Part shown: positions 5,434 to 7,744 of the stretch, in pieces
How positions within the stretch are numbered: position 1 is the first letter of the stretch
Layout: every line of letters begins with the position of its first letter
Assembly (NCBI GenBank): GCA_013817115.1
Contig: JACDDG010000105.1
Span: forward strand, 1 to 7,744
Length of the DNA stretch: 7,744 nt
Source of the DNA: Parachlamydiaceae bacterium
Lineage (GTDB): Bacteria > Chlamydiota > Chlamydiia > Chlamydiales > Parachlamydiaceae
Reading direction: 5' to 3'
The notes under the pieces: model-generated
Database searches by the model: none
Told to the model about the DNA's origin: nothing
What the model saw: only the letters and a program-made list of their open reading frames with translations
Position numbers and translations under genes: made by a program

Positions 5434-6873
5434 TTAACTCGACTTAGTTAATCGAATAGGCGGGCAATACTCCGAAACAATAGTCCTCTTCCAAAAATTT
5501 CCGCTATGCTTCCACTCTGCCCACGAAGTGAACTCATAATCATATAATAATACACGCAAAAAAGTAGGCGGTTCATCCGGAAAAGGATTGCTTCTCAGAA
5601 GCTTTGTGACAGCTGGTGATCCTTGCAAAAGTTTTATTAAAAATGCCTGAAACCATGCTTGATGTGTAAATGGACGAAATGGCAAGAACCAGGCCTGCCA
5701 ATCTAACCTAGGTTGATAAGGTGATACTCGTTTTGGCCTTTTAGCTATATCACCAGGCTTATAACGAAATTCGTATTCAAACCAAGTTAATCCATCATTA
5801 CTGCCTTCAATTATCACCTCATACCTTTTGGTTGTCATCACAGCAAAGATTCCATGCGGTATAGCAAGATGAAGTGGCTCACACCAAGCAATTATTTTGT
5901 TAAAAATAGGAATTCGAAAAAACATACGACAGAAAGCAACGATTTGCAAAAACAAAAATAGAGTTCCTAGGATTGAAACTAAAATTTCCGATACCCAAAA
6001 GGAAGGCGCTGAGTGATTGGAAGAGCTTAAATAAAATGACAAGTAACTATTAGGTAAAAGAATAATACATGCGACAACCGATAAATGATTAAGAAAAGAA
6101 AAATTACCGGTGAACCAAAGTCCAAATTGAAGCGCAAATAATACCCAAAAGGCAGCGAACCGGATCTCCGGTGTCGAAAAAATAGCAAACGGGACGCAAA
6201 TTTCCATGAAAAACATCGACAGGCATGAAAGTTTATGGAACCACATGGGAAATTTATGGAAAAACCAGGCGGTTGTATTTGGCAACGGTTGAGTAAAGTA
6301 ATGATAAGAAAGCGCAGTTAAATTTCTCCAATTAACATCTCCACTTAACAGCTTGGAGGCTCCTGCTTCTACAAAGAATCGAAAAAGTAAGAAATTCAAG
6401 CCAATCCAAGCAAAAGCATTATATGGGGTTGTGGCAATAAGAAGGGCTGCTCCAAAAGTGAGCTCGATCAAAAATGTCTCCCAACCAAAACTTAAAAAGT
6501 CTTGCCCGCCAGTCGTAAGACTCAAGTGAATTAGGTAAAGAAAAAAGAGAATTAGGGCTGAACCCTTGCCTATAAACAGAATAAAACCTAAAAAAATTCC
6601 GACCCACATGAGGCAAAGTAGAGCTGTGTCACTAGAATTTAACCAAAAGAGCGTTGGAAAATGATAAAATCGTTTAAGGGTTTTTGTTCCGTAATGCTCT
6701 TTGACGAGCTTTAGGAGGCTTACAATAGGGCGAATGCCCTCTTTACCAAGCAGACCTTTAATCTGAAAAAGAAAGGGCACATACGCTAAGATGTAGATTG
6801 CCCCCAGTAAGCGTATAAAAAGATCGATCGCAAGTGTATACGAGGAAGGTCCAAATTCAGCCAAAGAGCTCAT
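5434..6873 (-). CDS. Lipase maturation factor (LMF1) family membrane protein
   Basis: This 479-residue polytopic inner-membrane protein is related to vertebrate LMF1, an ER protein needed for folding and dimer assembly of lipoprotein lipase and related lipases. About eight or nine hydrophobic segments lie between residues 13 and 317 (roughly 13-36, 84-101, 104-118, 134-148, 151-167, 215-232, 238-256, 262-282, 291-317). The family's diagnostic soluble C-terminal region follows: RYEVIIEGSNDGLTWFEYEF (350-369), YKPGDIAKRPKRVSPYQPRLDWQAWF (371-396) and FLRVLLYDYEFTS (438-450). Conserved internal patches include FFVEAGASKLLSGDVNWRNLTAL (166-188) and NHLSV (262-266). The start is secure: a full AGGAGG (6889-6884) lies ten bases before the ATG. 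It follows the Nudix-like gene by 25 bases, suggesting one operon. A role as a chaperone for exported lipases is inferred from the eukaryotic family. No lipase gene is in the window. Confidence 0.85.
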   Translation of the reverse strand: MSSLAEFGPSSYTLAIDLFIRLLGAIYILAYVPFLFQIKGLLGKEGIRPIVSLLKLVKEHYGTKTLKRFYHFPTLFWLNSSDTALLCLMWVGIFLGFILFIGKGSALILFFLYLIHLSLTTGGQDFLSFGWETFLIELTFGAALLIATTPYNAFAWIGLNFLLFRFFVEAGASKLLSGDVNWRNLTALSYHYFTQPLPNTTAWFFHKFPMWFHKLSCLSMFFMEICVPFAIFSTPEIRFAAFWVLFALQFGLWFTGNFSFLNHLSVVACIILLPNSYLSFYLSSSNHSAPSFWVSEILVSILGTLFLFLQIVAFCRMFFRIPIFNKIIAWCEPLHLAIPHGIFAVMTTKRYEVIIEGSNDGLTWFEYEFRYKPGDIAKRPKRVSPYQPRLDWQAWFLPFRPFTHQAWFQAFLIKLLQGSPAVTKLLRSNPFPDEPPTFLRVLLYDYEFTSWAEWKHSGNFWKRTIVSEYCPPIRLTKSS

Positions 6874-6898
6874 CGTTTTTTTTCCTCCTCTCCATTTC

Positions 6899-7480
6899 TT
6901 ATAATTTGTTAAAGTGACCTTTTCTAACAGCTTCTATTATGACATTCTCAACCCTAACAGGGCGCAATTTTCCTTCATTATCCTCAAATTCAAGCCTTTT
7001 ACCACTGAATACTTTTTTACGCAGCACTTCGACTTCTACCGCAACAATATCGGTCATTTCTTGCTGACAACGTTTAAGCTTTATATTTGGATCCAATCTA
7101 ATTTTCTTAAACTTTTGTGACAAGTTGTTGCCATAATATTTAGAAGGTAAAATATAGCAGTAATGACCACACTTATTGGTTACCTCTGTAACCCCGTTAA
7201 GCATTTTTCTAATAATTGCTTTATTCCCAAGAACGCCTAAGCCCTCTTCCTCTGCTTCACGTGCGGCAGTATTTTTTGGATCTTTTTCTCCCCGATCACG
7301 TAAGCCACCAAAAGGTGAAAGCTTTCCATTTTTTGTTAAACCAAAAAGTATATAGTTTTTTTCTTTTTCTAAGTCAGAATGAATAACTATAACATGGCCA
7401 CTTTTATAATCGGCCTCTAGGGTATTTACTCCTACAATCGAAAAAATATAGATAAATATTAAGGGAAGTAATTTGATCAT
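6899..7480 (-). CDS. Nudix hydrolase-like protein with N-terminal signal peptide
   Basis: This 193-residue protein starts with an export-type signal: Lys3, a hydrophobic core at about 4-18, and a possible cleavage after LEA (21-23). A Nudix-like fold follows: a strand at 29-34, then SPFGGLRDRGE (55-65) and AAREAEEEGLGV (72-83). Nudix enzymes cleave nucleoside diphosphates linked to another moiety, using the box GX5EX7REUXEEXGU with Mg2+. Here Gly59, Glu65, Arg74, Glu75, Glu78 and Glu79 are recognisable, but there are eight rather than seven residues between Glu65 and Arg74, and the expected glycine after EEx is Leu81 (glycines sit at 80 and 82). The metal-binding glutamates are kept but the register is unusual. 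Three cysteines (104, 108, 138) could form disulfides outside the cytoplasm. AGAGG (7494-7490) lies nine bases before the ATG. The substrate is unknown. Confidence 0.75.
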   Translation of the reverse strand: MIKLLPLIFIYIFSIVGVNTLEADYKSGHVIVIHSDLEKEKNYILFGLTKNGKLSPFGGLRDRGEKDPKNTAAREAEEEGLGVLGNKAIIRKMLNGVTEVTNKCGHYCYILPSKYYGNNLSQKFKKIRLDPNIKLKRCQQEMTDIVAVEVEVLRKKVFSGKRLEFEDNEGKLRPVRVENVIIEAVRKGHFNKL

Positions 7481-7612
7481 TTTTTAATACCTCTTAGTTT
7501 ACTCATTTGATAAAAACACAATGTCAAGATACCATAGTGGTTTAAAGACATCACGTAAATTTTACCACATTGATTATTAATTCATATAGCCATCTTTATT
7601 CAACTAAAACTA

Positions 7613-7626
7613 AAAATTTAAATTTT
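7613..7626. repeat. 14-bp AT-only perfect palindrome
   Basis: AAAATTTAAATTTT reads the same on both strands, with flanking bases that do not extend it. It lies about 135 bases upstream of the Nudix-like start, within an AT-rich block. It may be a binding site for a nucleoid protein or an AT-rich upstream element, but such sequences also arise by chance in AT-rich DNA. Confidence 0.5.
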
Positions 7627-7677
7627 GTCCTTAAAAGTAAAATATTGAGATATACGCACCCCAGAGCTGGCGTGTCA

Positions 7678-7694
7678 GAAATTCTTCGAATTTC
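7678..7694. repeat. Perfect 7-bp inverted repeat near the right edge
   Basis: GAAATTC (7678-7684) and GAATTTC (7688-7694) are exact reverse complements around a three-base spacer. The stem covers the last codons of the - strand short open frame that stops at 7677-7675. It could be a small hairpin at the 3' end of a gene lying to the right. I checked it as a tRNA T-arm and it does not fit. Confidence 0.45.
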
Positions 7695-7744
7695 CCCTCT
7701 GTAAGTGATTCTGTTTCTCTTCCATAGCAGTTTCCTTATTAAGG

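Larger units (their letters stand above)
7481..7744. other. Upstream region of the Nudix-like gene and right window edge
   Basis: No full gene is supported. On the - strand a perfect -35 hexamer TTGACA (7527-7522) lies upstream of the Nudix-like gene, but the best -10 candidate (TAAACT, 7501-7496) is 20 bases away, so this is a weak promoter call. Bases 7500-7650 are very AT-rich and include a 14-base palindrome (7613-7626). From about 7650 rightward the base composition becomes more mixed. There a - strand frame enters from the right edge and ends at a TGA (7677-7675), possibly the 3' end of a gene outside the window or a tiny ORF. Confidence 0.4.

Noticed and set aside
7537..7568. GTGGT...ACCAC inverted arms upstream of the Nudix-like gene
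   Set aside because: Only five base pairs around a 22-base loop. Expected by chance in this length of sequence.
7664..7695. Fragment resembling a tRNA T-arm (TTCGAAT within a short stem)
   Set aside because: The loop and stem register does not match a T-arm with TTCRANY, and no acceptor, D or anticodon arms can be drawn.

Overview
The window is an AT-rich, densely coded bacterial segment with two gene blocks. The left block (about 184-4704, + strand) is a four-gene cluster: enoyl-CoA hydratase, 3-hydroxyacyl-CoA dehydrogenase, SCP2/SCP-x-type thiolase and acyl-CoA dehydrogenase. Gaps between the genes are only 6, 8 and 22 bases, so one operon is likely. Together these enzymes make one complete turn of beta-oxidation (FAD oxidation, hydration, NAD oxidation, thiolysis), or in reverse a C4 CoA-ester pathway. 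No acyl-CoA synthetase, ETF or dedicated transcription factor lies inside the window, so activation and electron transfer must be encoded elsewhere.

The right block (- strand) holds a signal-peptide-bearing Nudix-like protein (7480-6899) followed 25 bases later by a multi-pass membrane protein of the lipase maturation factor (LMF1) family (6873-5434). These two probably form an operon. A further - strand gene of unknown function (5107-4715) runs towards the beta-oxidation operon, and the two stop codons are only 10 bases apart. Between the LMF1 homologue and this gene is a 326-base stretch with two related hairpins (core GTAGCT...AGCTAC) and a possible promoter.

Edges: positions 1-183 carry no gene I can support. 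They hold a possible promoter, two inverted repeats and a pyrimidine-rich tract before the first ribosome binding site. Positions 7481-7744 are AT-rich and non-coding at first, then change composition near 7650. There a short open frame entering from the right and a small hairpin suggest the end of another gene or element.

Organism: ATG starts, purine-rich ribosome binding sites, low GC and signal-peptide style fit a Gram-negative-like bacterium. A bacterial LMF1 homologue, an exported Nudix-like protein and a compact beta-oxidation cluster would fit an amoeba-associated or intracellular lineage such as environmental Chlamydiae or Legionellales. That is an impression from gene content, not a demonstrated placement. 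The link between the two blocks is also inference: an LMF1-like protein could help a lipase fold, and the operon could burn the released fatty acids.
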